Assembly (NCBI GenBank): GCA_017453505.1
Contig: JAFTEU010000007.1
Span: forward strand, 1 to 40,547
Direction of reading: 5' to 3'
DNA from: Muribaculaceae bacterium
GTDB lineage: Bacteria; Bacteroidota; Bacteroidia; Bacteroidales; Muribaculaceae
Length of the DNA: 40,547 nucleotides
The position numbers and the translations under genes were made by a program. Numbering within the stretch: position 1 is the stretch's first letter; every line of letters begins with the position of its first letter. The notes below the pieces were generated by a model, which saw only the letters and a list, made by a program, of their open reading frames with translations, made no database searches and was not told the origin of the DNA. This document shows, piece after piece, positions 15,153-26,979 of this stretch.

Positions 15153-17012
15153 TCAACGTCCTGCCTTGGCATGGCTGGCCAGGTAGTCACTGATGGCGGT
15201 AGTGAAGGGGCGCCAGTACTTCTGACACTTGGCTTCACCCACTCCGTATAGGATGCCGAATTCGGCTCTTGTCGTTGGCTTCTCGGTGGCCATGGCCGTC
15301 AGTGACTTGTCGCTGAAGACCATGTATGGCGCGATATGGCTTGCCGTGGCCAGGGCCTTGCGCACATCACGCAGGCGTTCAAACAGTTCCTTGTCCATTA
15401 GTTTGGCAGGTGATTGTGTGTGCAAGGAGACCTCGATGACAGGCTCTTGCTGCTGGACAGGACGTTTCTTGATGTCGCGCCTCTCATAGCGGTTGAGCTG
15501 TATCAGTTGGCGCCCATAGAGTACCTCATTGCCGTATTCTGTGATTTTCAAGTGGTTGTTTTCGTCATAAGCGACATCAAATAGGCCCAATTGCAACATC
15601 TGCAGCAGATAGGCGTTCCACTCGGCAACGGTATAGTCTCGGCCGACGCCGAAGGTCTTCAGCCTGTCATAGCCTTTCTCAATGACATCGGCCTTGCGCC
15701 ATCCCCGCAGAATATCGGTCACGGCATACATGCTGGCCTGCTCACCGGTGCGCTTGATGGCGCTAAGGGCCATCTGGGCTAGCATAGTCCCGTCGAAGCG
15801 TTCAGGCGGGTTGTCGCACACGTCACAATTCTTGCAATCGTGGTCACAGCGCTCGTTGAAGTAGTTGAGCAGGATGCGGCGACGGCACACGCTGCTCTCA
15901 GCATATTGTTGCATGCGTCGCAGTTTATCCATATTAATCTGCACTTGGCCCGACTGTTGCGCAAAATGCTGTAGTGTCACCATGTCGCCGTAGTTATAGA
16001 ACATCAGCGCCTCGGCAGGAAGACCGTCTCGGCCTGCTCGTCCGATTTCCTGGTAATAACTCTCGATATTGCGCGGCATGTTGCTGTGGATGACATAGCG
16101 CACATTACTCTTGTCTATGCCCATGCCGAAGGCGATAGTCGCGCACACCACTTTCAAGTCATCGTTGATAAAGTCGCGCTGGATGCGTTGCTTCTCGCTC
16201 ACGCTCATGCCCGCATGGAAGGGTTCAGCCTTGATGCCTAGTCGGGTAAGGTCTGCTGCCATTTTTTCGGTATCCTTGCGGCGCAGGCAATAGATGATGC
16301 CGCTCTCGCCACGGTGCAGGTTGATGAATTGAACAATCTGTCGGAACTTAATGCGGCCTGTTGAACCCTGCACGACGTTGAGCGAGATGTTAGGGCGGTC
16401 AAATGAGCTGATGAAAAGCCGTGCCTCGGGAATGTTGAGCTGGCGGGCGATGTCGTCGCGTGTGATGCGGTCGGCTGTAGCGGTGAGCGCCATGACGGGG
16501 ATGTCGGGGAAACGCTGCTTGAGCGAGCCGAGCTGGGTGTACTCGGGGCGGAAGTCATGCCCCCATTGCGAGATACAATGGGCCTCATCGACGGCAAACA
16601 GGCGGATGTGCCCAGTGATAGCCGATGACCAGCGGTCGATCTCGCTCAGGAGCTTTTCGGGTGAGATGTAGAGGAGCTTGACCTTGCCTTGCATGAGCAA
16701 TTCCACGGTCTGGCGGTTCTCGCTGTCGGTCTTTTCGCTATTCAGGGCCAGCGCCGGCACGCCATTCTGTTGCAATGCGTCAATCTGGTCATTCATCAAT
16801 GCGAGAAGTGGAGAAATGACGATGGCAAAGCCATCGTCGCTCATCAGTCCAGGTATCTGGTAGCACAATGACTTGCCGCCGCCAGTGGGCATGAGCACGA
16901 TGCTGTCGCCACCATTGAGCGTGTGGTCAATGATATCCCATTGCTGCTCCCTGAAGCTGTCATAGCCATAACAACTCCTCAAGAGCGCTAATGCATATTC
17001 CTCCCGATTCAT
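15153..17012 (-). CDS. recQ: ATP-dependent DNA helicase RecQ
   Basis: A 619-residue superfamily 2 helicase. Seen in order: motif 0 around GYDSFREQQ, Walker A MPTGGGKS (41-48), DEAH box in [19 protein letters not shown], motif III LTATA, motif VI with [10 protein letters not shown], the zinc-binding RQC cysteines ([11 protein letters not shown]), the winged helix, and a C-terminal HRDC domain (about 535-615). RecQ unwinds DNA during recombination and fork repair. The gene is 30 bp after the sugar transferase gene on the same strand and is convergent with the transporter. Confidence 0.97.
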   Translation of the reverse strand: MNREEYALALLRSCYGYDSFREQQWDIIDHTLNGGDSIVLMPTGGGKSLCYQIPGLMSDDGFAIVISPLLALMNDQIDALQQNGVPALALNSEKTDSENRQTVELLMQGKVKLLYISPEKLLSEIDRWSSAITGHIRLFAVDEAHCISQWGHDFRPEYTQLGSLKQRFPDIPVMALTATADRITRDDIARQLNIPEARLFISSFDRPNISLNVVQGSTGRIKFRQIVQFINLHRGESGIIYCLRRKDTEKMAADLTRLGIKAEPFHAGMSVSEKQRIQRDFINDDLKVVCATIAFGMGIDKSNVRYVIHSNMPRNIESYYQEIGRAGRDGLPAEALMFYNYGDMVTLQHFAQQSGQVQINMDKLRRMQQYAESSVCRRRILLNYFNERCDHDCKNCDVCDNPPERFDGTMLAQMALSAIKRTGEQASMYAVTDILRGWRKADVIEKGYDRLKTFGVGRDYTVAEWNAYLLQMLQLGLFDVAYDENNHLKITEYGNEVLYGRQLIQLNRYERRDIKKRPVQQQEPVIEVSLHTQSPAKLMDKELFERLRDVRKALATASHIAPYMVFSDKSLTAMATEKPTTRAEFGILYGVGEAKCQKYWRPFTTAISDYLASHAKAGR

Positions 17013-17041
17013 GATGCTGATGATTAAAGTTACCTTGAACC

Positions 17042-18439
17042 TTAGTATGCGTTATCTTCACCCTTGAGGGCGTTGAGAACGGTGCGCACGATAATTTTCA
17101 GGTCAAGGAAGAATGTCCAGTTCTCGGCATACCACACGTCAAACTCGACGCGCTTTTCCATCTGCCATAGTTCCTCGGTCTGTCCTCGGTAGCCTCGCAC
17201 CTGTGCCCAGCCAGTGATGCCAGGCTTGATGGTGTGCCTCAACATGTACTTGTCGATCAGCTCGCTGTACATTTCGGTCTGGGCAACCATGTGAGGCCTG
17301 GGACCCACGATACTCATGTCGCCTAGCCACACATTATAAAATTGGGGCAGCTCATCAATGCTTGTCCGGCGCAGGAAATTGCCTAGCTTCGTCACGCGGG
17401 GATCGCCCTTGGTAGCCTGCAGCGTATCGCTGTCATTGTTGACACGCATGGTGCGGAACTTGTAGCAATTGAAGGCTTGGCCACGATAGCCAGTGCGCTT
17501 CTGGACAAAGAAGATGGGGCCAGGTGACGATAACTTGATGCCAATGGCGACCGGGATAATGACGAGTGGCGAAAGAATCAACGCCACGGTGGATACCAGC
17601 AGGTCAAAGGCCCGCTTGACAAGACGATTGATAGGATTCTTCAAGGGGTAGGGGTGGACTGCAAGAATGGGCACATCGCCCACGGATTGCAGTTCAAACT
17701 GACGGGTGACGGTGCGACCGAATTGCGGTACATAGTAGAAATCGACAGCATTGTTGTCGGCAATACGGATCATGCGCGCCACGTTCTGGTTGTCCTCTAT
17801 GTCGGGGACAGCACAGAACATCTCGTCAACCTGGTGGGTCTTGACAAACTGCTCGACATCATCGAGTGTGCCCTGATAGGCGGCTGACACCGAGCGGGCC
17901 TTGGGATTGTTGTCAAAGAAACCCACGATGTGGTAACCGTAACCTTGATCGGCAAGCATCTCATCGATGAGGCGCACTCCCACCGTGCCACCACCGATGA
18001 CGATGACACGCTTGAAATTGAAGCCGCGGTTGCGGTAAATCTTCAGAAACTGGCGGGAAAGTACCCACCACGTTGAGAGGATAAGGAAGAAGATGACATA
18101 GAACAGCAGCATCAGTTGCCATGAGGCGTCAAATGAGCCCAGAAAGGATGTCAGCGTCACAAAGATTCCCGCATGGGTCAAGACAAGTTTAAGGGCTTGC
18201 CCCACAACCTTCTCGGCATAGAAAACACGGCGCTCATGTACATCGCTATAGAAGTAGAGGCACACCACCATGGCGACATTGAGTGCAAGCCATGCTGGGC
18301 GTGAATGCAACAGTTCGCCGCCTGACAACGGGATGCCTTGCCAGAAGATGGTGGACAAATACACGAGGTTGACTATCAGCATGTCAACAATGCTGAATAT
18401 CCATCGGATGAATTGTCCGTATCGGCCTTTACTCTTCAT
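17042..18439 (-). CDS. Undecaprenyl-phosphate sugar phosphotransferase (WcaJ/WbaP type)
   Basis: A 465-residue polyprenyl-phosphate hexose-1-phosphate transferase from ATG 18439 (MKSKGRYGQ). The N-terminal half has four membrane helices and a CoA-binding/Rossmann-like region ([18 protein letters not shown]). The C-terminal catalytic part starts with [18 protein letters not shown] and shows the conserved [41 protein letters not shown] and GPRPHM. It puts the first sugar phosphate, probably glucose, on undecaprenyl phosphate to begin exopolysaccharide or capsule synthesis. No glycosyltransferase cluster adjoins it. The open frame starts further upstream, but its residues are unlike the family. 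Confidence 0.92.
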   Translation of the reverse strand: MKSKGRYGQFIRWIFSIVDMLIVNLVYLSTIFWQGIPLSGGELLHSRPAWLALNVAMVVCLYFYSDVHERRVFYAEKVVGQALKLVLTHAGIFVTLTSFLGSFDASWQLMLLFYVIFFLILSTWWVLSRQFLKIYRNRGFNFKRVIVIGGGTVGVRLIDEMLADQGYGYHIVGFFDNNPKARSVSAAYQGTLDDVEQFVKTHQVDEMFCAVPDIEDNQNVARMIRIADNNAVDFYYVPQFGRTVTRQFELQSVGDVPILAVHPYPLKNPINRLVKRAFDLLVSTVALILSPLVIIPVAIGIKLSSPGPIFFVQKRTGYRGQAFNCYKFRTMRVNNDSDTLQATKGDPRVTKLGNFLRRTSIDELPQFYNVWLGDMSIVGPRPHMVAQTEMYSELIDKYMLRHTIKPGITGWAQVRGYRGQTEELWQMEKRVEFDVWYAENWTFFLDLKIIVRTVLNALKGEDNAY

Positions 18440-18558
18440 TCGGTATGTCCTAAGGGTTTTTTGGCATAATTTTAAACACAAGGGGAAGCGTTAGGGCGCA
18501 TCCCCCTTGCGTTAGGTTTCATGGATTGATGCTGAATTCCGGAATCAGGGGACGGCAC

Positions 18559-20472
18559 TTAAGCGTTATCCAATTCTCTGATCTTCTGCTCCAGTTCGGC
18601 AATCTCTTCCTTGAGGCGGTTGATGCGGCGCTCCATTTCCTGTACTAGCGAGTTGCCGCTCTTGGTGTTGGCGGTGAGGAAGCCCATGTTGTTCTCAAAG
18701 GTCTTCAACTCGCTCATGCGCTGCTCGTAGGTGCGCACCAGACGGTCACGCTCACTCAGGCCACGGTCACTGCCCGACGACTGGCGGCCTCCTCGAGGTG
18801 CGCCGTCACTGCTGGAGCGAGGACCTCTCATGTTGAGTGTGTCAAATGCCTTGTCAACCAGTTCGCGGTACTGGGCATATATCTTGTCTTTCTCCTTGAA
18901 GGGCACATGGCCGATCGACTGCCAGCGGTCCATTAGGTCACGGACAACTTGAGGTGCGTCCTCGGCTGCTTCCTCAATTGTGGTATTGAGGGCTGCAATG
19001 ACATCCTTCTTGGCCTTGAGGTTGTCGTGCTCGACGGCATGAACGTTGACGTTCTGTTTCTTCTTCTGCTCAAAGAAGTGATCACAAGCCGCAATGAAGC
19101 GTTTCCACACGCTGTCGCTGTATTTCTTCACTACGGGGCCGATGGTCTTCCACTCCTTCTGCATCTCGACGAATTGGTCGGTGGCTTCTTTCCATTCGGT
19201 GGAGTCCATCAGGGCCTCGGCACGCTCGCACAACTCGATCTTCTTTGCCAGATTGTTGCTCAGGTCTTCCTTCATCGTCTTGAAGAATTCAGCCTTTTTG
19301 CCGAAGAATTCGTCACACGACTTACGGAAGCGGGCAAACAGCGCAGCATTGGCCTTGCGTGATGCATAGCCGAGCTTCTTCCAGTCTTCCTGAAGGGCGA
19401 TAATCTGCTTGGTCACCTCGTCCCATTGTGCATAGGTCTTGAGGTTGTCGGTAGTGATCTGCTCGATTTTCTCACACAGGGCAGTCTTGGCCTCGGCGTT
19501 CTCCTTCTCCTTGCTCTTGCGGTCCTCAAAGAAGGTCTGATATTTCTTGTTGATGGCGCTTGATGCGGCCTTGAAACGGGCCCATAGATCCTCGCGCAGC
19601 TCCTTGGCTACGGGGCCGATTTCGCGCCAATTGGTGTGCAGCTCCTGCAGCTTCCTGAAGGCGGCAACGATGTCGGCCTCCTCATCGAGGGCCTCAGCCT
19701 CCTCGCACAACTGCTGTTTCAGCTCCAAGTTCTTCTTGAAGTCATAGTCGCGCAGTTCCTTGTTCATCTTCAGCACGTCATAGAAACGCTCTGTGGCACG
19801 CTGGAACTCTTTCCAGATCTCGGTGTCGGCCGTAGCGGGGACATCACCGGCATCCTTGAAGTCCTGTTGTAGCTGTTTCACGCGGTTGAACTGGCGGTTG
19901 ATATTGTCGGGGTCACTTGAAATCTCGTTGATGATCGCGATGATCTGGCGCTTCTTTTCAAGATTGGCCTCGCGGTTGGCTTCCTGGGCCGCGTTGTACT
20001 CGGTGCGACGTTCCTTGAGCACGTTGAGCAGCTCCTTGAGGTTGTTCTCGTCGGTGTCCTCCTTGGCCGTGAAGTCACTTTCCTCATTGCCATTGGCGAG
20101 GAATTCGTCACGCTCTTTAGCTATTTCTTCCCGTCTCAGGGCAAAGAAGGCAGCCTTGATGGCCTGTACCTCATCCTTTACCTCCTCGATGGGGCGGGCA
20201 GCGACCTCGCGCATCATGTCTACCAGCTCACTCTTGCTCTTGCCGGCAAGATTGAGCTTGGGGGCCGTCTCGGCCTTGGGCTCTTCTGGATTCTCTGGGG
20301 TCTCGGTGACTTCGGGGGTCACTGGTGCCTCGGGAGCCTCGACTGCTGCGGGTTCCTCAACTGTAACTTCTTCATTCACAACTTCCTGGGCCTCGTTCTG
20401 GGCCTCGGTGCTCAAGATTTGATCCTTCTCGAGATTGTTCATCGATTCAGATTGTTCACGCGGTTCCATCAT
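18559..20472 (-). CDS. DUF349 repeat protein
   Basis: A 637-residue, helix-rich cytosolic protein. The first 90 residues are acidic and Pro/Ala/Val/Glu-rich (low complexity). Then come about five repeats of 65-75 residues of the DUF349 type, each with a W-K/R-x-I/L-G-P core (seen as TNWREIGPVAKELREDLWARF, EDWKKLGYASRKANAALFARF, KEWKTIGPVVKKYSDSVWKRF, WQSIGHVPFKEKDKIYAQY). A Gly/Ser-rich segment and a C-terminal coiled coil (about 585-637) finish it. Function is not established. The start at 20472 (MMEPREQ) is used; 20442 (MNNLEK) is possible. Confidence 0.88.
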   Translation of the reverse strand: MMEPREQSESMNNLEKDQILSTEAQNEAQEVVNEEVTVEEPAAVEAPEAPVTPEVTETPENPEEPKAETAPKLNLAGKSKSELVDMMREVAARPIEEVKDEVQAIKAAFFALRREEIAKERDEFLANGNEESDFTAKEDTDENNLKELLNVLKERRTEYNAAQEANREANLEKKRQIIAIINEISSDPDNINRQFNRVKQLQQDFKDAGDVPATADTEIWKEFQRATERFYDVLKMNKELRDYDFKKNLELKQQLCEEAEALDEEADIVAAFRKLQELHTNWREIGPVAKELREDLWARFKAASSAINKKYQTFFEDRKSKEKENAEAKTALCEKIEQITTDNLKTYAQWDEVTKQIIALQEDWKKLGYASRKANAALFARFRKSCDEFFGKKAEFFKTMKEDLSNNLAKKIELCERAEALMDSTEWKEATDQFVEMQKEWKTIGPVVKKYSDSVWKRFIAACDHFFEQKKKQNVNVHAVEHDNLKAKKDVIAALNTTIEEAAEDAPQVVRDLMDRWQSIGHVPFKEKDKIYAQYRELVDKAFDTLNMRGPRSSSDGAPRGGRQSSGSDRGLSERDRLVRTYEQRMSELKTFENNMGFLTANTKSGNSLVQEMERRINRLKEEIAELEQKIRELDNA

Positions 20473-20528
20473 AATTACTTAGTTTTGTTCCTGCGCCAAA
20501 TGGCACAGGATGTTAAATTCTAAACCCC

Positions 20529-20536
20529 CAAATTTA
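20529..20536 (-). promoter_or_regulatory. -7 element of the DUF349 gene
   Basis: Minus strand TAAATTTG, 56 bp before the start codon. No TTTG at -33 spacing is seen. Confidence 0.5.
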
Positions 20537-20601
20537 GGCATTTTTTCGCAATTACAACGTAATTCAAGCTTTTTTTTCACTTTTTTTATTCATTTTCCTA
20601 T

Positions 20602-20640
20602 AAAAAAAGGACCTATAGGCCTCAAGTGGCTTATAAGTCC
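20602..20640 (-). terminator. Intrinsic terminator after the cyclophilin gene
   Basis: GGACCTATAGGCC (20609-20621) pairs with GGCTTATAAGTCC (20628-20640) over 13 positions with one wobble and one mismatch; on the minus strand the stem is followed by seven U (20608-20602). It closes the hypothetical-cyclophilin pair and separates it from the DUF349 promoter. Confidence 0.85.
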
Positions 20641-20698
20641 ATGTGTTTGTGCGTTGACATCAGGCTGAGAAACCTGGTCTATATGATACTGGGTTGGG

Positions 20699-21550
20699 TC
20701 AGAGCACGGTCGCTTTGATGATCTTGATATCGGTCGTGGGACGGTCCATGCGGCCCGTCTGGGTGTTCTGGATGCGGTCAACGACATCCATGCCCTCAAC
20801 GACCTCACCGAATACAGTGTACTGGCCATCCAGGTGGGGAGTGCCGCCGATGCTGGTGTAAGCATTGATCTGTTCATCGGTCATCGTGGCAACGCCTTGC
20901 GTGGCAGCCTCGGCTTCGGTCTGCTCAATGAGCTGATTCTGCAGGGCCTGCATGCCTGCATTGTCCTGATTGCGTTGCAGCTCTTCGATTTTCGCACGGT
21001 TTTCGGTTATCAGGCGGCGGAAGATCTCCTGCTTTGCCATGTCGGCCAAGCGCTTTGTCATCATCTGTAACTCATCGCTGCCGTAGATTTTGCCAGTCAC
21101 GATGTAGAACTGACTGCCGCTGCTGCGGCGTTCGGGATTGACCTGGTCGCCCGTGCGGGCTGCCGCAAGGGCACCGCGCTTGTGGAAGTACTTGGGATAG
21201 ACAAACTCGGCGGGAATCGTGTAACCGGGGTCCCCGTCGCCCAGGGCGGTTTCGGGGCCGGCTGTCTTGGAATTGCCGTCGCCGGTCTGGATCATGAAAT
21301 CCTTGATCACGCGATGGAAGAGCACACCATCATAGTAGCCTTCCTTCACCAGCTTGATGAAATTGTCGCGGTGTAGAGGTGTCTCGTTGTAGAGCTCGAC
21401 GACGATATCGCCAAGTGATGTCTCGAGTTTGACTTTAGTCATCTTGTTATCTTTTTTGTTAGACGAGGCGGCGCTTTCGGCGTTATTGGCTGAGCACGAA
21501 ATCATGGTCAGCGCCACCATGACGAATGATAATAATAAACTTTTCTTCAT
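20699..21550 (-). CDS. Cyclophilin-type peptidyl-prolyl isomerase lipoprotein
   Basis: A 283-residue protein from ATG 21550. The signal MKKSLLLSFVMVALTMISC ends in a lipobox with Cys19, so it should be a membrane-anchored lipoprotein. The cyclophilin core begins at KVKLETSLGDIVVELYNETPLHRDNFIKLV and includes the active-site segment YYDGVLFHRVIKDFMIQTGD, then GSQFYIVTG, and closes with DGQYTVFGEVVEGMDVVDRI. A helical insertion of about 75 residues (LADMAKQEIFRRLITENRAK...) sits between GSQFYIVTG and the last strands, making it longer than a simple cyclophilin. Likely role: proline isomerisation during folding of exported proteins. It follows the small hypothetical gene by 28 bp or more. Confidence 0.92.
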   Translation of the reverse strand: MKKSLLLSFVMVALTMISCSANNAESAASSNKKDNKMTKVKLETSLGDIVVELYNETPLHRDNFIKLVKEGYYDGVLFHRVIKDFMIQTGDGNSKTAGPETALGDGDPGYTIPAEFVYPKYFHKRGALAAARTGDQVNPERRSSGSQFYIVTGKIYGSDELQMMTKRLADMAKQEIFRRLITENRAKIEELQRNQDNAGMQALQNQLIEQTEAEAATQGVATMTDEQINAYTSIGGTPHLDGQYTVFGEVVEGMDVVDRIQNTQTGRMDRPTTDIKIIKATVL

Positions 21551-21590
21551 ATCTCTGGTCAATGATTAACCTTTTAATATCCACTGAAAA

Positions 21591-21965
21591 TCAGATGCCG
21601 ACGGGATACAGGCGCTTGTAGATGCGTCGGAAGTTGTCGTCTGTCGCACTCAACTGGGCTGCATGCTCCTTGTAGTCGGCACCCCACAACGATGCGGCGA
21701 GGTAAGCCAGGTAGACATGGTCGCGATCCTTGTTGATGGCTGCCTTGACCAGCATATCAATGCTCGAGGCATACTTCTCGCGGTCGATGGCGTTGAGGTA
21801 GCGTGCTGTGCTTACCACAAACTGGCCTGTGCGGTCCTTTAATATCATGTTGTCCACCAGAACGGGCAGGTCATCGTCGATGGAGCCCATATTGTTGGCG
21901 ATGTACTCATAGGTCAACAACCCGTTAGTGTCGTTTTCCAGCAGTTTCTTAGTATTATTGTCCAT
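21591..21965 (-). CDS. Hypothetical protein, helical
   Basis: A 124-residue soluble protein with no signal peptide, membrane helix or recognisable motif. It is predicted mainly helical (YEYIANNMGSIDDDLPVLVDNMIL; KYASSIDMLVKAAINKD; VYLAYLAASLWG). It precedes the cyclophilin gene on the same strand with a short gap and has its own -7 box upstream, so the two form a probable operon. I do not recognise a family. Confidence 0.7.
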   Translation of the reverse strand: MDNNTKKLLENDTNGLLTYEYIANNMGSIDDDLPVLVDNMILKDRTGQFVVSTARYLNAIDREKYASSIDMLVKAAINKDRDHVYLAYLAASLWGADYKEHAAQLSATDDNFRRIYKRLYPVGI

Positions 21966-21996
21966 TTACTGATTGGTTTTGTTCAATTACAATCGG

Positions 21997-22004
21997 CAAA
22001 GATA
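21997..22004 (-). promoter_or_regulatory. -7 element of the small hypothetical gene
   Basis: Minus strand TATCTTTG, 31 bp before the start codon. No -33 TTTG at proper spacing. Confidence 0.5.
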
Positions 22005-22269
22005 ATGCTTTTTTCATTTATGCCATCCATTTCGACGAAAAAAAGGTCGATATTCGATGTCGTGTCACAATATGTAACTGGTGAGGAACACTTGTAAAAC
22101 CGAACGGTTGTGATGGGAGTTGCCATGTTGATGGATGATGTGTCAATAAATTATAACAAAAAATGCTTCTTTTTCTTGCGAAATGTAACAAATTTGCTAT
22201 TTACTGGGCTTTTAAAATAAAAAATGTGCATTTTGGAGTTTATGGCGCTAATAATCGGAATAAAATCAC

Positions 22270-22277
22270 TATCTTTG
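22270..22277 (+). promoter_or_regulatory. -7 element of ppdK
   Basis: TATCTTTG followed by GCACCGC. It places transcription near 22283 and gives a leader of about 53 nt. No -33 TTTG lies at 19-21 bp. Confidence 0.55.
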
Positions 22278-22335
22278 CACCGCAAAAAGCGAAATACATA
22301 AATATTTGCAAATATATTCAATTAACAACTAGTAA

Positions 22336-25053
<2,718 letters not shown>

Positions 25054-25078
25054 GGTTACTCTTACACAATACATAAAA

Positions 25079-25114
25079 AGGGATCAGTCCGCTTGGGCAG
25101 GTCCCTAATTTTTT
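25079..25114 (+). terminator. ppdK intrinsic terminator
   Basis: AGGGATC (25079-25085) pairs with GGTCCCT (25100-25106), with a possible inner hairpin, followed by TAATTTTTT. It lies 26 bp after the ppdK stop codon. Confidence 0.75.
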
Positions 25115-25194
25115 CCCACAATAGGGCTTCCGACGATTTTATGGCGAAAACGTCGCAAAATGTGTGTTATTCTGTAATTGAGAATATTGTAACA

Positions 25195-25223
25195 GCGGTT
25201 GGATTCATCATGAATCCAACCGC
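25195..25223. terminator. Perfect 14-bp hairpin between convergent genes
   Basis: GCGGTTGGATTCAT and ATGAATCCAACCGC flank a single C. It is 34 bp after the stop of the minus-strand lipoprotein gene and 80 bp after the ppdK terminator. There is no good U-tract on the minus side (TGTTACAATATT) and only GATTTTA on the plus side, so it is a probable but atypical terminator. Confidence 0.55.
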
Positions 25224-25257
25224 GATTTTATCGATGAGTAAACTGTTGCCTCGATTT

Positions 25258-25900
25258 TCACGCGCTCATGTGCCTGTAACCTTGGGGATTTTCCATGAAC
25301 GACGAGCTATACCTATCTTCCTCTATATCGTCAATCAGCCACTTGTCGCCTTCACGGACAAGGGTGAATGTGGCTCTGTCAAATTCTTCATATTCTCCAT
25401 CAGGTCCGACATAGCACACACCAAAAATCATTTTGCAAGAGTTGTCGGTGATATCAATCACCGACTTGCCATCGAGAGTAGTATATCCGTCCGTGTAATC
25501 GCCCCACAGCAGGTAGCAGCCCGTTCCATCAGGTTCGTCATGTCCATGTTTTGCGTATGTGCTCTTGAGGCTGGCTGTCGCATACCTTGATATGATGGCT
25601 TTTGCCACCCATCCAACTGTTGGCGCTGCTGTTGTTGAAGGTCTGTGTTATCTTCTTCATCAGCTTCTCAAGCACCATGGTATTTGCTTCTCGTATGCTG
25701 TCGGTGATCCGTGCATTCTCCATGTATGCCGCTATGCGCAAGCTGTCGTCAATGCGTTGGCGTTCAACGGCACGTACACTGTCGACGATGCGAGCGCTGT
25801 CAGCACGTCGTTGTGCCTCGATCTCAGCCTTGGAAGGGCCGCACCCTATCATTGTGAAAAGTCCAATGACAACGGTAATAATTGAAAATAGATTCTTCAA
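25258..25900 (-). pseudogene. Lipoprotein gene with a single-base frameshift
   Basis: Two overlapping frames make one protein. The first (25900-25538) starts MKNLFSIITVVIGLFTMIGC with a lipobox at Cys20, then a charged coiled coil (ADSARIVDSVRAVERQRIDDSLRI). Near 25608 its sequence becomes meaningless (KSHHIKVCDSQPQ). The +1 frame continues sensibly from the same place (AKAIISRYATASLKSTY... to FTLVREGDKWLIDDIEED). Removing one G from ATGGGTGGC (minus strand, about 25612-25604) restores one frame of about 213 residues. The C-terminal half, with an acidic turn and a closing WLIDDI strand, resembles small DUF3828-like or NTF2-like domains, with low certainty. It could be a true mutation, an assembly error, or less likely a frameshift in decoding. 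It follows the TlpA-like gene by 25 bp. Confidence 0.7.
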
Positions 25901-25925
25901 AGTGATAATCGGTTAATATTGTTGG

Positions 25926-26927
25926 TTACTTGATGACTTCAGTGAGTTTGGCGGCGAGGGCATTACCGGTGAGGCCGCGTGACAGGATGGTGCCGTCGGG
26001 GCCAAAGATGATGACGTGGGGAATGCTCTTGATGCCGTAGAGGTCGGTGGGCTCTGTCAGCTTGTGAGTGCCAATGATAACGGGCCAGGTGATGCTAAGC
26101 TCTTCGATGGCCTTGCGGGTGTCATCGGGGTTGTCCCACACGGCGATGCCCACCACATCAAACTTGTCGCCATATTTCTCCTTCAGAGCCTGCAGCTTGG
26201 GTATCTCGGCACGGCAGGGCGGACACCAGCTGGCCCAGAAATCAGCCACGACAACCTTGCCCTTGCCCACGTGATCTGACAACTTCTGCTTGGCTCCATC
26301 CTCAGCAACGACCACAAAGTCGGTGAACTTCTGGCCCTCGGCTGTGACGGTAAGTTGGCGTGCGGCATTCTTGGCCTTGGCAACGCGTTTGAGTTGAGCA
26401 TACTCAGCAGGAGCTTTCTTGAGCAATGCATCAATGTCAGCCTCGGTAAAGTCTTTATACATTAGGTAGTTGCAGAAAGCCCACGGGCCGATGGCATTAT
26501 CCTTGTTTTCCTGATATAGCTTCATCAAGCCCTCGGCATATCGGGCATCGTTCTCGGCCTCGGTGAGGGTAGAGTCGTCGGCAATCTTTTGCATTTCTTT
26601 GCTCCATGCAGCTAGTTTGTCATTCAGTGGGCTGACTGCATTACCCTCGGCAATGTTGAGTTGTACCTCGCCTGGCTCAACGATAAATCCGTAGGGGTTG
26701 CCGCTGGCATATAGGCGAGCGAAAAAGCCTTTACCGGCATCACCCTCAAAGGTGCACATGCGGTTCTCGACAGTTGCTGTTGCAATGGTGTCGCCTGTGT
26801 CATAGTTGGTCAAGAATGCGGTCTCGCCATTGGCGCTATCGTCAGGAAAAGTGACGGTTAACTTATAACCCTTGTTGCACGAGGCAAGCAGCAACATGGC
26901 TGTGAAAAGAAATGTTATCTGTTTCAT
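25926..26927 (-). CDS. TlpA-like thioredoxin lipoprotein with N-terminal DUF4369-type domain
   Basis: A 333-residue exported protein. The signal MKQITFLFTAMLLLASC ends in a lipobox at Cys17. Residues about 20-200 form the beta-rich then helical N-terminal region common in Bacteroidetes thioredoxins (DUF4369 type; LTVTFPDDSANGETAFLTNYDTGDTI). The thioredoxin domain spans about 205-333, with active site FWASWCPPCRAEIP and the cis-proline segment YGIKSIPHVIIFGPDG. It probably reduces or exchanges disulfides in the periplasm. It lies 52 bp after the NagZ/beta-lactamase-like gene on the same strand. Confidence 0.93.
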   Translation of the reverse strand: MKQITFLFTAMLLLASCNKGYKLTVTFPDDSANGETAFLTNYDTGDTIATATVENRMCTFEGDAGKGFFARLYASGNPYGFIVEPGEVQLNIAEGNAVSPLNDKLAAWSKEMQKIADDSTLTEAENDARYAEGLMKLYQENKDNAIGPWAFCNYLMYKDFTEADIDALLKKAPAEYAQLKRVAKAKNAARQLTVTAEGQKFTDFVVVAEDGAKQKLSDHVGKGKVVVADFWASWCPPCRAEIPKLQALKEKYGDKFDVVGIAVWDNPDDTRKAIEELSITWPVIIGTHKLTEPTDLYGIKSIPHVIIFGPDGTILSRGLTGNALAAKLTEVIK

Positions 26928-26979
26928 AGTCGTCTATTGTTAAATGATTGATAGTTTGTCTAAATACTCAGGAAGTTAA

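Larger units (their letters stand above)
21966..22335. other. Divergent intergenic region between the hypothetical and ppdK genes
   Basis: A gene-free stretch of 370 bp, AT-rich. It holds the -7 boxes of both flanking genes (21997-22004 minus; 22270-22277 plus). Between them I see a short palindrome AACCG-AA-CGGTT (near 22100) and poly-A/T runs but no tRNA, stable RNA fold or credible small gene. The leader of ppdK (about 22283-22335) is AT-rich without a recognisable riboswitch. Confidence 0.5.

Noticed and set aside
25258..25608. A separate gene for the second half of the broken lipoprotein
   Set aside because: It would start with GTG in mid-domain and without a signal, and joins the upstream frame neatly after removal of one base.
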